Below the pieces are notes generated by a model that was given only the letters and a program-made list of their open reading frames with translations, was not told the DNA's origin and did not search any database. A stretch of 58,148 nucleotides of DNA from Myxococcales bacterium. Its GTDB lineage: Bacteria; Myxococcota_A; Polyangia; Polyangiales; Polyangiaceae. The stretch lies in assembly GCA_025359105.1 (NCBI GenBank), contig JANYHK010000053.1, forward strand, positions 1 to 58,148, read 5' to 3'. The position numbers were made by a program, and so were the translations under genes. Shown one piece after another: positions 18,289 through 28,918 of the stretch. Each line of letters opens with the position of its first letter. The first letter of the stretch is position 1.

Positions 18289-19092
18289 CTACTGGCGCTT
18301 CGTCAATTTCTTCTTCGCCGCGGGCTTGGCCCTCTTCTTCGCCGGGGGCTTGGCCTTCTTCTTCGCCGGGGGCTTGGCCTTCTTCTTCGCCGGGGGCTTG
18401 GCCCTCTTTTTCGCCGGGGGCTTGGCCTTCTTGGCGGCCACCTTCTTCTTCGCCAGGGGCTTGGCCTTCTTGGTGGTCACCTTCTTCTTTGCCGCGGGCT
18501 TGGCCTTCTTCTTTGCCGCGGGCTTGGCCTTCTTGGCGCCAACGATCGCCTTCGGCTTGGCGGCGACCTTCAAAGGCGCGGCCTTCGCTTTCGCGGCGGC
18601 CTTCTTCGTCGCGGCCTCGGCCTTCTTCTCCAGCGCCGCGGTGGCCGCGAGCCTCTCGGAGCGCTGGGAGAGCACTTGCGCTTCGCCCAGCGCCTTCACC
18701 CCGAAGTGTCTCTTCATCGGGGTGAAGTAGAACGTTTGCCAGCCGCCCTCGTAGCTCGGTCCTTGCCCTTCGGGAATGTCGGTGTGCACGATCGTCACTT
18801 GCGTGCCGTCACCGATCTCCTCGAGGAGCACCTCGACGCGGGACGGGGGAGACCCCGGAGGAAACTCGCTCGTCGACCAGGCCTGGACGATCCTGCGGTT
18901 CGGCTCGAGGTCGAGGTGCTCGCCGAAGATGTAGTCGTCCCACGCGGTGAACCGCGAGCCCACGCTGCGTCCGTCCGACGTCGCGCGGCCGCCGGTCATG
19001 GCCGCGTGCTTCTCGGCGTCGAGCCACGCCTCGTAGATGTCCGCCGCGCTGCTCGGAATGACATCGGCAACTTGGATACGGTCCGTCCCCAT
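18289..19092 (-). CDS. SRPBCC (AHSA1-like) domain fused to histone-H1-like Lys/Ala/Pro tail
   Basis: 267 residues from the ATG at 19092. Residues of about 5-140 match the SRPBCC/AHSA1 fold (start IQVADVIPSSAADIYEAWLD, then TAWDDYIFGEHLDLEP, ending GGWQTFYFTPMKRHFG). From about 154 to the end the protein is almost only Lys, Ala and Pro in repeats such as AKPPAKKK, like the C-terminal tail of histone H1 or AlgP-type bacterial proteins. The tail should bind DNA or RNA nonspecifically. An AHSA1-like domain with a histone-like tail is unusual. The 3-hydroxyisobutyrate-dehydrogenase-like gene lies upstream on the same strand with a 23 bp gap, so co-transcription is likely. Confidence 0.85.
   Translation of the reverse strand: MGTDRIQVADVIPSSAADIYEAWLDAEKHAAMTGGRATSDGRSVGSRFTAWDDYIFGEHLDLEPNRRIVQAWSTSEFPPGSPPSRVEVLLEEIGDGTQVTIVHTDIPEGQGPSYEGGWQTFYFTPMKRHFGVKALGEAQVLSQRSERLAATAALEKKAEAATKKAAAKAKAAPLKVAAKPKAIVGAKKAKPAAKKKAKPAAKKKVTTKKAKPLAKKKVAAKKAKPPAKKRAKPPAKKKAKPPAKKKAKPPAKKRAKPAAKKKLTKRQ
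18308..18435. repeat. 24-bp tandem repeat coding the AKPPAKKK tail
   Basis: About five copies of a 24-bp unit, TTCTTCGCCGGGGGCTTGGC plus four bases. They differ by single bases, which give Lys/Arg and Pro/Ala variation. The unit encodes eight residues on the minus strand. The near-identity of copies points to recent expansion. Confidence 0.8.
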
Positions 19093-19115
19093 TTGGATGC
19101 CTCCTCGATACGAGC

Positions 19116-20027
19116 CTACTTCGCCAGGAAATGTTTCTCGAGTGCGAAGAGGTCTTCTTCGCCGAGCCCCTCGCGCACGGCCTCTTCGATCTCGCGCATG
19201 CACTCGCGGTGCACCGGGAGCGTGAGCCCGACGTCGCGCTGGAGTTGAACGTTCGCGGCGCAGTCCTTCAGCGTCAGATTTAGCGAAAATTCGGGCGAAA
19301 AGTCGCGTGCCAGCACCTTTGCGCGCTTGCCGACGTAGCTCGGAGAGGCGAAGGCACCGCTGGTGAAGGCGTCGACCAGCGTCTCACGGCGGAGACCCGC
19401 GCGCTCGCCAAGGACGAGCATGCTCGTGAACGCGACGAGGTGGTGGGCGCCCAGACCGTTGAGCACGATCTTGAGCGCCTGCCCCTGGCCGACGTCGCCC
19501 GCGTAGAGGACGCGCGCGCACATCGCGAGGAGCACGCCCTCGACCTTCGCCACGTCCTTCACGCGGCCACCGACCAGCGCGAGGAGCTCGCCCTTGACCG
19601 CCGGTTTCACCGAGCCGCTGACCGGCGCGTCGATGAACCGCCCGCCCGCCGCCTCGACCACCCCGGCGGCCGCGAGCGCCCCGGAGCGACCGATCGTCGA
19701 CATGTCCACGACGACGGTCCGTTTCGCGAGGCCCGCGAGGACCCCGCGCTCGCCGCCGAGGACTGCGTCGAGGGCCGCCTTGTCGCTCAGCATCGTGATC
19801 ACCGCGGCCGCCCCGCGCACGCACTCGGCCGGCGTCGCCGCCCCCGTCGCCCCGAGCTTCACCAGGTTGGCGATGGGCCCAGGGGTCCGATTCCACACAC
19901 GGACGGCGAACCCTTTACGGACGAGGTTCGCGGCCATCGGCGCCCCCATCGCCCCCAGGCCGCAAAAGGCGACAGTTCCACTGGACGCCGCGTTAGGCGC
20001 AACGGTTTTTCCGACTCCGCTTGCCAT
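19116..20027 (-). CDS. 3-hydroxyisobutyrate dehydrogenase-family oxidoreductase
   Basis: 303 residues if the ATG at 20027 is used. An upstream in-frame ATG (20081) would run into the uvrB start region and is less likely. The N-terminal Rossmann fold has [13 protein letters not shown]. Next come the substrate-loop signature DAPVSGSV, the catalytic Lys in [10 protein letters not shown], and the C-terminal [13 protein letters not shown] helix with the family's KD pair. It should oxidise a beta-hydroxyacid or reduce an aldehyde acid with NAD(P). The substrate is not determinable; glyoxylate/succinic-semialdehyde reductases are in the same family. It is divergent from uvrB, with only 31 bp between start codons. 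Confidence 0.88.
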   Translation of the reverse strand: MASGVGKTVAPNAASSGTVAFCGLGAMGAPMAANLVRKGFAVRVWNRTPGPIANLVKLGATGAATPAECVRGAAAVITMLSDKAALDAVLGGERGVLAGLAKRTVVVDMSTIGRSGALAAAGVVEAAGGRFIDAPVSGSVKPAVKGELLALVGGRVKDVAKVEGVLLAMCARVLYAGDVGQGQALKIVLNGLGAHHLVAFTSMLVLGERAGLRRETLVDAFTSGAFASPSYVGKRAKVLARDFSPEFSLNLTLKDCAANVQLQRDVGLTLPVHRECMREIEEAVREGLGEEDLFALEKHFLAK

Positions 20028-20058
20028 CGGCTCGGGCTTATCACAATGTCTTTGGCTC

Positions 20059-22176
<2,118 letters not shown>

Positions 22177-22195
22177 GGGCTCGCGCCGGCTCCGA

Positions 22196-22527
22196 CTACC
22201 GCTTGCCGCTCCGCCGGGCCGCGGCCTTGCGTAGCGTAGCGACGTCGACGAGGTCCTGTGGTCGCCCGGCGGCCTCCTTTGCGCGAATGAGGTGCCGCAG
22301 CGAGAGGTCTTCTCGACGGTGATGCCGGGAGCCTCGGTGCCGAGAAAGTCGACGAGGGCGGCCTGGACCCGTGACGCGTTCGCGCGCGTCGGGTCCACGA
22401 GGACGTCGAGGTCCTTCGTCGCGCGCGGCCGCGCGTGGAAGGCCACCGCGTAGGCACCGACGACGAGGTACCTAGCGTGCTGGGCGTTGAGTGACGCGAT
22501 AAACTCTTCGAAATCGGGGTAGCTCAC
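22196..22527 (-). pseudogene. Broken nucleotidyltransferase (AbiEii/DUF6036-like), frameshift and internal deletion
   Basis: The GTG at 22527 opens a typical family N-terminus, with SYPDFEEFIASLNAQ, RYLVVGAYAVAFHARPR and the metal motif TKDLDVLVDP. After about 70 codons (near 22300) the frame is lost. The family's C-terminal end is still readable in another frame (LRHLIRAKEAAGRPQDLVDV, stop at 22196). The central part that should link them is missing. Hence this is a decayed gene and not a short functional one. It overlaps the partner gene by 56 bp. Confidence 0.75.
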
Positions 22528-22738
22528 GCTTTCCTCGGGTCTTGAGGCCGTCGAGCAGGCACTCGCTCATGAGCGCGACGCGCGCGTCCGGTGACATGGC
22601 AAACCAGAAGCGGAAGTCCTCGTCGTCCGCGTCTTCCAACGGGACGACCGATACCGTCCATACGCGACCGCGCCGATCGCGAACGTTGGCGCGCTCGATC
22701 CGGGTGCGCGCGCTACTCACGCGGACAGGGTAGTACAA
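22472..22738 (-). CDS. Small partner protein of the broken nucleotidyltransferase
   Basis: 88 residues. The middle (EDFRFWFAMSPDARVALMSECLLDGLKTRG) and the end (LPRFRRVYRVTQRP) match small proteins that I know to be encoded just upstream of such nucleotidyltransferases, often annotated as a two-gene toxin-antitoxin-like pair. The biochemical role is unknown. The frame appears intact although its partner is broken. Confidence 0.6.
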   Translation of the reverse strand: MYYPVRVSSARTRIERANVRDRRGRVWTVSVVPLEDADDEDFRFWFAMSPDARVALMSECLLDGLKTRGKRELPRFRRVYRVTQRPAR

Positions 22739-22744
22739 ATCGAG

Positions 22745-23088
22745 CTAGAACGCGCCCGCCAGACCGAAGGGCGTGATGCGGACGGTGCGCGTCGTGGGGG
22801 TCGTGCCGCTGCCGGAGAGCCCGAGTGTACGCCCACCTGCGGAGCGAGCACGCCCAGGCGAAGCCCGGCAGGCCCTTCCACAGGTCCTCGGCGAACACGG
22901 AGAGATCTCGGACGCGTCGGCTCGCTCTTGTGCGCGGCGCAGAGGAAGCGCAGCACCTCGCGCCCGTAGAGCTCGAGGGCGGCGGTCGTCGCCTCGTCGT
23001 AGGCGCCGCCCTCGCAGAGACAGCGGACGTTTGCTTCGAGATCGCCTGCCTGCCCGGAACCCATCGCGGTACAGCAGAAATCTACCAC
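22745..23088 (-). pseudogene. Remnant of ECF-type RNA polymerase sigma factor
   Basis: Three reading frames together spell a myxobacterial ECF sigma region 2: LEANVRCLCEGGAYDEATTA and YGREVLRFLCAAHKSE in the first frame, DASEI in a second, and VFAEDLWKGLPGFAWAC then RWAYT in a third. The frame changes lie within about 22885-22915. After WAYT, similarity stops and regions 3 and 4 are absent, so the gene is frameshifted and truncated. In one frame the end reads VRITPFGLAGAF, which could be the tail of an unrelated barrel gene joined by deletion; this is weak. Confidence 0.7.
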
Positions 23089-23152
23089 GCGCCGCCGCTC
23101 GGAGGCCTCTTGCGTGTTGCCGTAGATCGAGCCCGAGCACGCAGGCGGCCAC

Positions 23153-24421
23153 TCACAAGAACCCCGCGATCCCCAGCGCCGCGCCCTTCTCCACCGGGAT
23201 CACCGTCGGGTTCCACGTCACCGCCGGCGCCGGCGCGTCCGCGTACTCTCGCGCCATGCCGCCGGTCGCCAGCCAGCCGATCGTGAGCCCCGTCGCCGCG
23301 CCGAGCGCGGCTAGCCCCAGCCCCGCTCGGGAGTTGCCGTCTGAGCCGGCGAACGCCAGGTACAGTCCGCCCGCGACGAGCCCACCGGCGGCGCCGCTCA
23401 TGTCGACGAGGCGCACGCGCGCGATCGACGGCGAGAACTGGCGGGCGAGGAAGAGGCCGCTCCCGAGGCCGACGTTGTAGCCGAGGCCGGCGGCGAGGAG
23501 CGCGTCTTCGGAGCGGTGGCCGCCCTTGCGCGACAGCGAGCTGACGGTGAAGCCGGTGAGCGCGCCGCCCCAGAGCGTCGTCGACGCGGTGAACGAAACA
23601 CGCCCGGGCGTCGTGGGGATGGCGGTGCCGAGCGCGGCCCCCGCGACCACGCCGAGAGTGGCGCCTCCCCAGAGCACGCTCGACGCTACGGTCGCGTCCC
23701 AGCGCGGGCTCGTGTCGCGCGAGGCGGAGATGCGATCGCTTCGCGCGTGCTGGAAGCCGACGATCCAGATCCCCTCGCCGAGGCCGAGGTAGGCGCCCGC
23801 CGAGATCGCGTGCGGGACGCCGTGGGGGAGCTGGTGGATGCCGTCCACGATGGCGACGCCGATGATCGGCGCCGCTGCGATGGCGACGAACGGGAGCGTG
23901 GCGGTGAGCGCGCTGTCGGGCTGGGTCTGCAGCAGGAACCACGCGCCGGTGCCGACGCCGTAGACGAAGCTCGTGGTGTAGAGGAGCGTGATCTCGTCGG
24001 GTGTGCGACGCATAGGCTCGGTCGGCTTCACCGGGTTGGCCGCGCGCCATTGCGCCGCCGCCCGCGTCGCTCCCTCCGCGCTCACGTGCGCCATCTCGAG
24101 GGCGAGCCGCTTCTCCTCCGGCGTCGGCGCTTCACGCGCGAGCGCGACGAACTCCTCGTACGCCGGGTTGTACTCCCCGTCGACGAGGTGCTGCCGCGCG
24201 GCCTCGTAGCGCGTCGTCCACGCCGCCGGCGCGTCAGCCGCGGGCGCGGGGGCCGTTGCAGCTTGCGCCGCCGGTTCCGCCGGCTGCTCCACCGCCGTTC
24301 CCGATGCCGGCGTAGGCCCGGCGTCCGGCTCGGCGCGCGCGCGGGTCGCCGCGAACACGCATGGGGCCGCCGCCAGGAGCCCCCGCGCTGCCCAAAGCCA
24401 CCTCATCGTTCTACGCGCCAT
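23153..24421 (-). CDS. Exported Ala/Gly-rich membrane protein of unknown function
   Basis: 422 residues from the ATG at 24421. Signal peptide (cleavage near TRARAEP). An Ala/Pro/Glu linker to about residue 70 is followed by a short helical, TPR-like stretch (RYEAARQHLVDGEYNPAYEEF). After this come several Gly/Ala-rich hydrophobic segments with internal similarity to each other (LWGGATLGVVAGAALG, LWGGALTGFTVSSLS). It could be an outer-membrane or inner-membrane glycine-zipper protein. It starts 13 bp after the DUF3943 gene, so it forms an operon with the two DUF3943 genes. Confidence 0.75.
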   Translation of the reverse strand: MARRTMRWLWAARGLLAAAPCVFAATRARAEPDAGPTPASGTAVEQPAEPAAQAATAPAPAADAPAAWTTRYEAARQHLVDGEYNPAYEEFVALAREAPTPEEKRLALEMAHVSAEGATRAAAQWRAANPVKPTEPMRRTPDEITLLYTTSFVYGVGTGAWFLLQTQPDSALTATLPFVAIAAAPIIGVAIVDGIHQLPHGVPHAISAGAYLGLGEGIWIVGFQHARSDRISASRDTSPRWDATVASSVLWGGATLGVVAGAALGTAIPTTPGRVSFTASTTLWGGALTGFTVSSLSRKGGHRSEDALLAAGLGYNVGLGSGLFLARQFSPSIARVRLVDMSGAAGGLVAGGLYLAFAGSDGNSRAGLGLAALGAATGLTIGWLATGGMAREYADAPAPAVTWNPTVIPVEKGAALGIAGFL

Positions 24422-24434
24422 GACACACCTCGTT

Positions 24435-26102
24435 CTAGAACAGGACCGAAACCGTCCCCAAAATCTGCGCTTCGCTCCGCGAAGCCCTAACCTCGCCCAC
24501 CTCGCCCGCCCGCACCTGGCGCCGCCCGAGCGCACCGACCCGCAGGCCGGTCCCCGGGATCGTCACCGCCGCGCCCCCCGTCACCGACATGCGCCGATCG
24601 GCGAGCGGAATCTCCCTCTTGATCCGCTCCTGGTTCTCGTCGAACCCCCCGATGCCCTGCCACGTGTCGAGGCGAGCACGGCCGAACACGTCGAGCGGGC
24701 CCCAGCCCACGCCGAGCTCGGGCGCGACCGTAACGCCTAGCGCGTGGTAGTAGCCCTCCTGGCGGAGCACGGTCTGCAAGTTGGTGTCGTCGCGGCGGTG
24801 CGCGAAGCGGTAGTCGTCCAGCGCGTACGACGTCACGCCAGCGAACTCCGCGTACAGATCCATTCGCGAGCGCAGGCGGAGCGGGCCGAGGCGTTGCTCG
24901 TGCTCGGCCACGACGCCGAACGGCGACACGACCGCGACGAGATCGATGGGGCGGGTCCCGTCGCGATCGAACTCGTGGACGCCGTACTCGAAGCTGCCGG
25001 ACAGGCCGACGAACGAGCGCGAGTCGTTCCCCATGCGGCGGGCGTAGACGCCGATCGGCACGAGGTGGGTCTCGAGGCGCCCGTCGACCATGCGCCCGTC
25101 CGAGAGCGTGAAGTCGAAGCGCAGACTGGTGACGTTGCCGTCGTCGAAGAAGGCGGTCCTGTCGGGGCCGCGTTCCCAGCCGGGGAGGTTCTTCAGCTGG
25201 GTGTCGAGCCCGAACGTGGCGTCGGCGTACGCGCCGCGCGGCGAGGCGCTCGTCGCGCGGCCCTGCCACGTCGCGCCGCCGCCGGCGAAGAGCTCGAACC
25301 GGTGCCATACGTCGGTAGTGAATCCGTTCCCGTCGAGGTTCCTCGAGCGCTCGAGCGCCCCGCCGTCCGCGAAATCGTTGATCGCGCCGATGGGCGCCAC
25401 CACCACCGCCAGGAGATCGTTGCGCCAGTTCTTTTCGCTTCGCCGGAAGAACGAGCGCAGCTGCATGACCGGCTCGCCGATCCCCATGCCGGCGACCTCG
25501 GTCACGATCGCGTCGTTGATGCTCACCTCTTCGCGCAGCTCGCCGAAGTACTCCCACGTGAGCGCGCCCACCGCCGCGTACGCGAGCGCCTCGCCGACGC
25601 CGAGGTGGTTGGAGCGCGCCGCGGTGTAGTAGTTCGTGCCGGCGAACGGATGGCTGATGTAGTTCGTGTTGAAGTGGTTGGTGTCGACCTTGTAGTAGTC
25701 GCCCGTCAGCTTGTCGTGGAACGTCGGCCAGTCGTAGCGGAGATCCCAGCGGTGATCGCCGTTCTTGAGCGTCCCGCCGCGGGCGGTGGTGTTCTGCAGG
25801 TAGTCCACGTTGCCGATGATCAGGACGGAGAAGACCTCGACTGCGGCGCGCAGGTAGTGCTTGTCCTGCGGCGTCGCGTACGGGAAGCCCGAGAGATCGT
25901 CGCGTGCCTTGGCGGGGACGGACGGCGGGCTCGGCGGGAGCTCGTCGGGCCGCAGCTTCGGCGCGTCGACGAACGGGGGCTCGTCCGCCAGCGCGAGACG
26001 CGGTAGGGCGACGGCGAGCGTGAGAGCGAGCCCGCCGCCGAGGAGAATGGGGAGGAGGTGAGGGCGGGGGAGGGCGAGGTGGGGGGGAAGCCGAGAGCTC
26101 AT
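24435..26102 (-). CDS. DUF3943 outer-membrane protein, copy A
   Basis: 555 residues from the ATG at 26102, overlapping the upstream stop as TGATG. Signal peptide (LPRLALADEP). The DUF3943 signature is plain: WDLRYDWPTFHDKLTGD, DTNHFNTNYISHPFAGTNYY, ARSNHLGVGEALAY, WEYFGELREEVSINDAI and GIGEPVMQL. The C-terminal half is a beta-barrel-like series of aromatic-rich strands ending VSVLF. DUF3943 proteins are found in the outer membranes of diverse Gram-negatives, and their function is not established. Copy B directly precedes it. Confidence 0.88.
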   Translation of the reverse strand: MSSRLPPHLALPRPHLLPILLGGGLALTLAVALPRLALADEPPFVDAPKLRPDELPPSPPSVPAKARDDLSGFPYATPQDKHYLRAAVEVFSVLIIGNVDYLQNTTARGGTLKNGDHRWDLRYDWPTFHDKLTGDYYKVDTNHFNTNYISHPFAGTNYYTAARSNHLGVGEALAYAAVGALTWEYFGELREEVSINDAIVTEVAGMGIGEPVMQLRSFFRRSEKNWRNDLLAVVVAPIGAINDFADGGALERSRNLDGNGFTTDVWHRFELFAGGGATWQGRATSASPRGAYADATFGLDTQLKNLPGWERGPDRTAFFDDGNVTSLRFDFTLSDGRMVDGRLETHLVPIGVYARRMGNDSRSFVGLSGSFEYGVHEFDRDGTRPIDLVAVVSPFGVVAEHEQRLGPLRLRSRMDLYAEFAGVTSYALDDYRFAHRRDDTNLQTVLRQEGYYHALGVTVAPELGVGWGPLDVFGRARLDTWQGIGGFDENQERIKREIPLADRRMSVTGGAAVTIPGTGLRVGALGRRQVRAGEVGEVRASRSEAQILGTVSVLF

Positions 26103-27640
26103 CAGAACACCGTCCCCGCGCTCGCCCAGAGCGCGTTTTCGGCGCGCGCCGCCGTGGCGCTCGCGATTTGCCCGCTGCGTGTCCGTCGATCGACGCCCAC
26201 CCGGAAGGTCAGCCACTCCACTGGCGACACGGCGAGCCATGCGCGCCCGAGGACGCGTCGATCGTGCAGCGCGACCTCCCCCGTGATGCGCTCCTGGTAC
26301 CGATCGAGCCCCTCGATGCTCCAGTACGTGTCGAATCGCCCGAGCGCGCCGGCGGAGACGGGGCCGAGCGAGATCTCGACCTCGGGGCTCACGTTCGCCC
26401 CGAGCGCGAAGTAGTAGCTCTGGTCGTTGACGACGGTCGGGACCGCCGTGCTGCGGGTGCCGTTCAGGCGGAAGTACTCGTCGACCGCGAGCGCGTGGAC
26501 GGCGGTGAAGCCGGGGCGGAGACCCAGGGTCGTGCGCACGCGAAACGGCGGGGCGAAGAGCTCGTGCCTCACCAGGAGCCCTGCGACGTGCACGCCGGCG
26601 ATCTGGTCCATCTCGTGGGGGTTTGTCCGATCGTAACTGTGCACGCCGTAGTCGAAGCCGGACGTGAGGCCGAGCAGCAGGCGCTGGCCCGCGAGACCGC
26701 CCTCGGTGTCCGCGAGCGCGGTCGTCGCGAAGGCGATGGGGGCGAGCGTCACGTCGAGCTGCAAGTCCGTGACGCCCACCCTCCCGAGCTGCGCTTCGGC
26801 GGCGAGCGACGAGACGTTCCCGTCGAAGAGCCACTGGGACCTTCGGCCCGGCAACTCCCAGCCGGGCGCGTGGATGACCTCGGTGCGGAGCGCGAGCCGC
26901 GCGTCGCCCCAGGTGGGGCCCTTCTCCTGCAGCGTCGCCACCGCGCCCGCGGAGAGCTCGAAGCGGTGCGATTCGTCGCGCGCGAGCCCAAGATCGTCCA
27001 CCTCACGCGACCGCAGCGGCGTCGCTCCATCGACCCAGTCGTGGATGACCTTCGAGGGGGCCAGGACGAGCGCGAGCACCCGCGTCGCTGGCGTCTGCCT
27101 GCTGCGCTGGAAGAGCACGCCGAGCTGGGTCAACGTCTCGCCGATGACGGCGCCCGAGACCGGCGTGAAGATCAGATCATTGACGCTCGCCTTTTCACGA
27201 AATTCGCCGATGTACTCCCACATCGTGGACGCCGCTGCCGCGAACAAGAACGACTCGAGCACGTTGAGCCGGTTGCCGCGCGCGGCCGTGTAATAGAGCC
27301 AGCCCGCCACCGGGTGCGTGATCATGTTCGTGTCGAAGCGGTTCGTGTCGAAGCGCACGGCGTCGCCGGTGAGCTTCGCGCGGAAGCTCGGCCAGTCGTA
27401 GCCGAGGTCCCAGTCGGTCGAGTTACCCTGCGTGGTCGAATACTGAACGGCGCCCGCAGCCATGATCGCGCCCAGCTCGAGCGTGGCGCGCAGGTAGTGC
27501 TTCCTCTGCGGCGTGGCGTACGTGAAGGTCGCGGTTGTCGGCGGCGGTGGCTCGGGCTCTCCGGCCCGCGCGAACGAGGTCGCACACATGAGCCCGACGC
27601 CGGCGGCGAGCGCAATCGCTGTGGGTGGAGATGCCCGCAC
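26102..27640 (-). CDS. DUF3943 outer-membrane protein, copy B
   Basis: 512 residues from a GTG at 27640, chosen because it gives a full signal peptide (ending SFARAGEP). It has the same domain order as copy A: WDLGYDWPSFRAKLTGD, DTNRFDTNMITHPVAGWLYY, WEYIGEFREKASVNDLIFTP and VIGETLTQL. A barrel-like half ending in SAGTVF follows. Copies A and B are clearly paralogous but far from identical, so the duplication is old. It lies 136 bp after manC on the same strand. A shared transcript with manC is possible, which would hint at a surface-polysaccharide link; that is inference. Confidence 0.87.
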   Translation of the reverse strand: MRASPPTAIALAAGVGLMCATSFARAGEPEPPPPTTATFTYATPQRKHYLRATLELGAIMAAGAVQYSTTQGNSTDWDLGYDWPSFRAKLTGDAVRFDTNRFDTNMITHPVAGWLYYTAARGNRLNVLESFLFAAAASTMWEYIGEFREKASVNDLIFTPVSGAVIGETLTQLGVLFQRSRQTPATRVLALVLAPSKVIHDWVDGATPLRSREVDDLGLARDESHRFELSAGAVATLQEKGPTWGDARLALRTEVIHAPGWELPGRRSQWLFDGNVSSLAAEAQLGRVGVTDLQLDVTLAPIAFATTALADTEGGLAGQRLLLGLTSGFDYGVHSYDRTNPHEMDQIAGVHVAGLLVRHELFAPPFRVRTTLGLRPGFTAVHALAVDEYFRLNGTRSTAVPTVVNDQSYYFALGANVSPEVEISLGPVSAGALGRFDTYWSIEGLDRYQERITGEVALHDRRVLGRAWLAVSPVEWLTFRVGVDRRTRSGQIASATAARAENALWASAGTVF

Positions 27641-27776
27641 GCCCGGACCCCAGCAAGGTGCGTTCCGCCGATGCGGGAGGGCGTTGCCGCGGGATCGCGA
27701 TCCTCGGCGTGCACCGTTTGCGCCTGCATGAAGAACCCGCACGAGCCTACCCCCTGGCACGACCCGCGACACTACG

Positions 27777-28847
27777 TCAGAAAAGGTCCTTCTTGCCGGC
27801 CGCCTTGAGCGCGGCGACGATCGCCCGCACGTCCTGCGCGCGCTCGCGCGGGATGACGAGGAGCGCGTCGCCGGTGTCGACGACGACGAGATCCGACACG
27901 CCGACGAGCGCGATGACGCGTTTGGTGCCGCCGAGATCGCAGACGAGGTTGCCGCGCGCGTCGATCGCGATGGCGCCGGCGGGGAGCGCGTTGCCGTTGG
28001 CGTCCTTGGCCGCGAGCTCCCAGGCGCTCTGCCAGCCGCCGACGTCGTTCCATCCGAAGTCGCCGCGCACCACCGCGACATTCTCTGCCTTCTCCATCAC
28101 GCCGTGGTCGATCGAGATCGACGGCAGCGTGGGAAAGATCTCCCCGAGCGCCGCCGGATCGGCGTCGATGCGCGCGAGGCCGCGATCGAGCTCGGGCATG
28201 TGCTCGGCGATCGCGTTCGTCATGGCGCTCGCGCGGAAGAAGAACATCCCGGCGTTCCAGAGGTGACGCCCGCCCGCGACGTACTCCGCTGCGCGCTCGA
28301 GGTTGGGCTTCTCGACGAAGCGCTTGACCGCGAACGTCCCCGGCGACGTCTCGGCCCCGAGCTCGATGTAGCCGTAGCCCGTCTCGGGGCGGGTCGGACC
28401 GATGCCGACGGTGGCGATAGCGCCGCCCTCGGCGGCCGAGAGCGCGCGGGCGAGGATGGCGACGAAGCCGGCCTCGTCCTTAATGAAGTGATCGCTCGGG
28501 AGGACCGCGATCAACGCTTCCGGATCGCGCTTCTGGATCTCGCGCACAGCCCAACCGATGCACGGCGCGGTGTTGCGCGGCACCGGCTCGGCGAGGAGCT
28601 GGGCCGCCGGGACCGCCGGCAGGCACGCGGCGGTCGCGGCCAGGAGGTGCTGACCGGTGGCGACGTACACGCGCTCCGGCGGCACGAGCGGCGCGATGCG
28701 GCGCACGGTCGCCGCGAGGAGCGGCTCGTCCGCGTTGCCGGCGAGTGGCAGGAGCTGCTTCGGCCGCCCTGTCCGCGATGCCGGCCAGAACCGCGTGCCC
28801 GCCCCCCCCGCCATGATCACCGCGTAGACGTTCGCGCCGTTCGCCAT
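27777..28847 (-). CDS. manC: Mannose-1-phosphate guanylyltransferase
   Basis: 356 residues from the ATG at 28847. Nucleotidyltransferase signature MAGGAGTRFWPASR near the N-terminus, then RPKQLLPL with the catalytic Lys. Next are EPVPRNTAPCIGWA and LPSDHFI, which are diagnostic of GDP-mannose pyrophosphorylases. It has the short form without a C-terminal isomerase domain. It makes GDP-mannose from mannose-1-phosphate and GTP for glycan synthesis. It is divergent from the NuoH-like gene, with 71 bp between starts. Confidence 0.93.
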   Translation of the reverse strand: MANGANVYAVIMAGGAGTRFWPASRTGRPKQLLPLAGNADEPLLAATVRRIAPLVPPERVYVATGQHLLAATAACLPAVPAAQLLAEPVPRNTAPCIGWAVREIQKRDPEALIAVLPSDHFIKDEAGFVAILARALSAAEGGAIATVGIGPTRPETGYGYIELGAETSPGTFAVKRFVEKPNLERAAEYVAGGRHLWNAGMFFFRASAMTNAIAEHMPELDRGLARIDADPAALGEIFPTLPSISIDHGVMEKAENVAVVRGDFGWNDVGGWQSAWELAAKDANGNALPAGAIAIDARGNLVCDLGGTKRVIALVGVSDLVVVDTGDALLVIPRERAQDVRAIVAALKAAGKKDLF

Positions 28848-28918
28848 GGACCGCGCGTACCACATATTTGCCGGTTTTTCGCCTCGATCCGTGTCCTCGT
28901 CTATACGGGTAAGGCTAG

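Noticed and set aside
18308-18435. Regular repeats resembling a CRISPR array
   Set aside because: The units are contiguous 24-bp tandem copies without unique spacers and lie inside a coding frame; no cas genes are near.
18207-18730. Plus-strand frames with repeated FFAGGLAF or SSPGAWPS units, looking like a repetitive membrane protein
   Set aside because: They are mirror readings of the Lys/Ala/Pro repeat on the other strand; the SRPBCC domain continues only in the minus frame.
26102-28081. 659-codon reading of DUF3943 copy B
   Set aside because: The first about 147 codons are antisense to manC; the GTG at 27640 gives a proper signal peptide.
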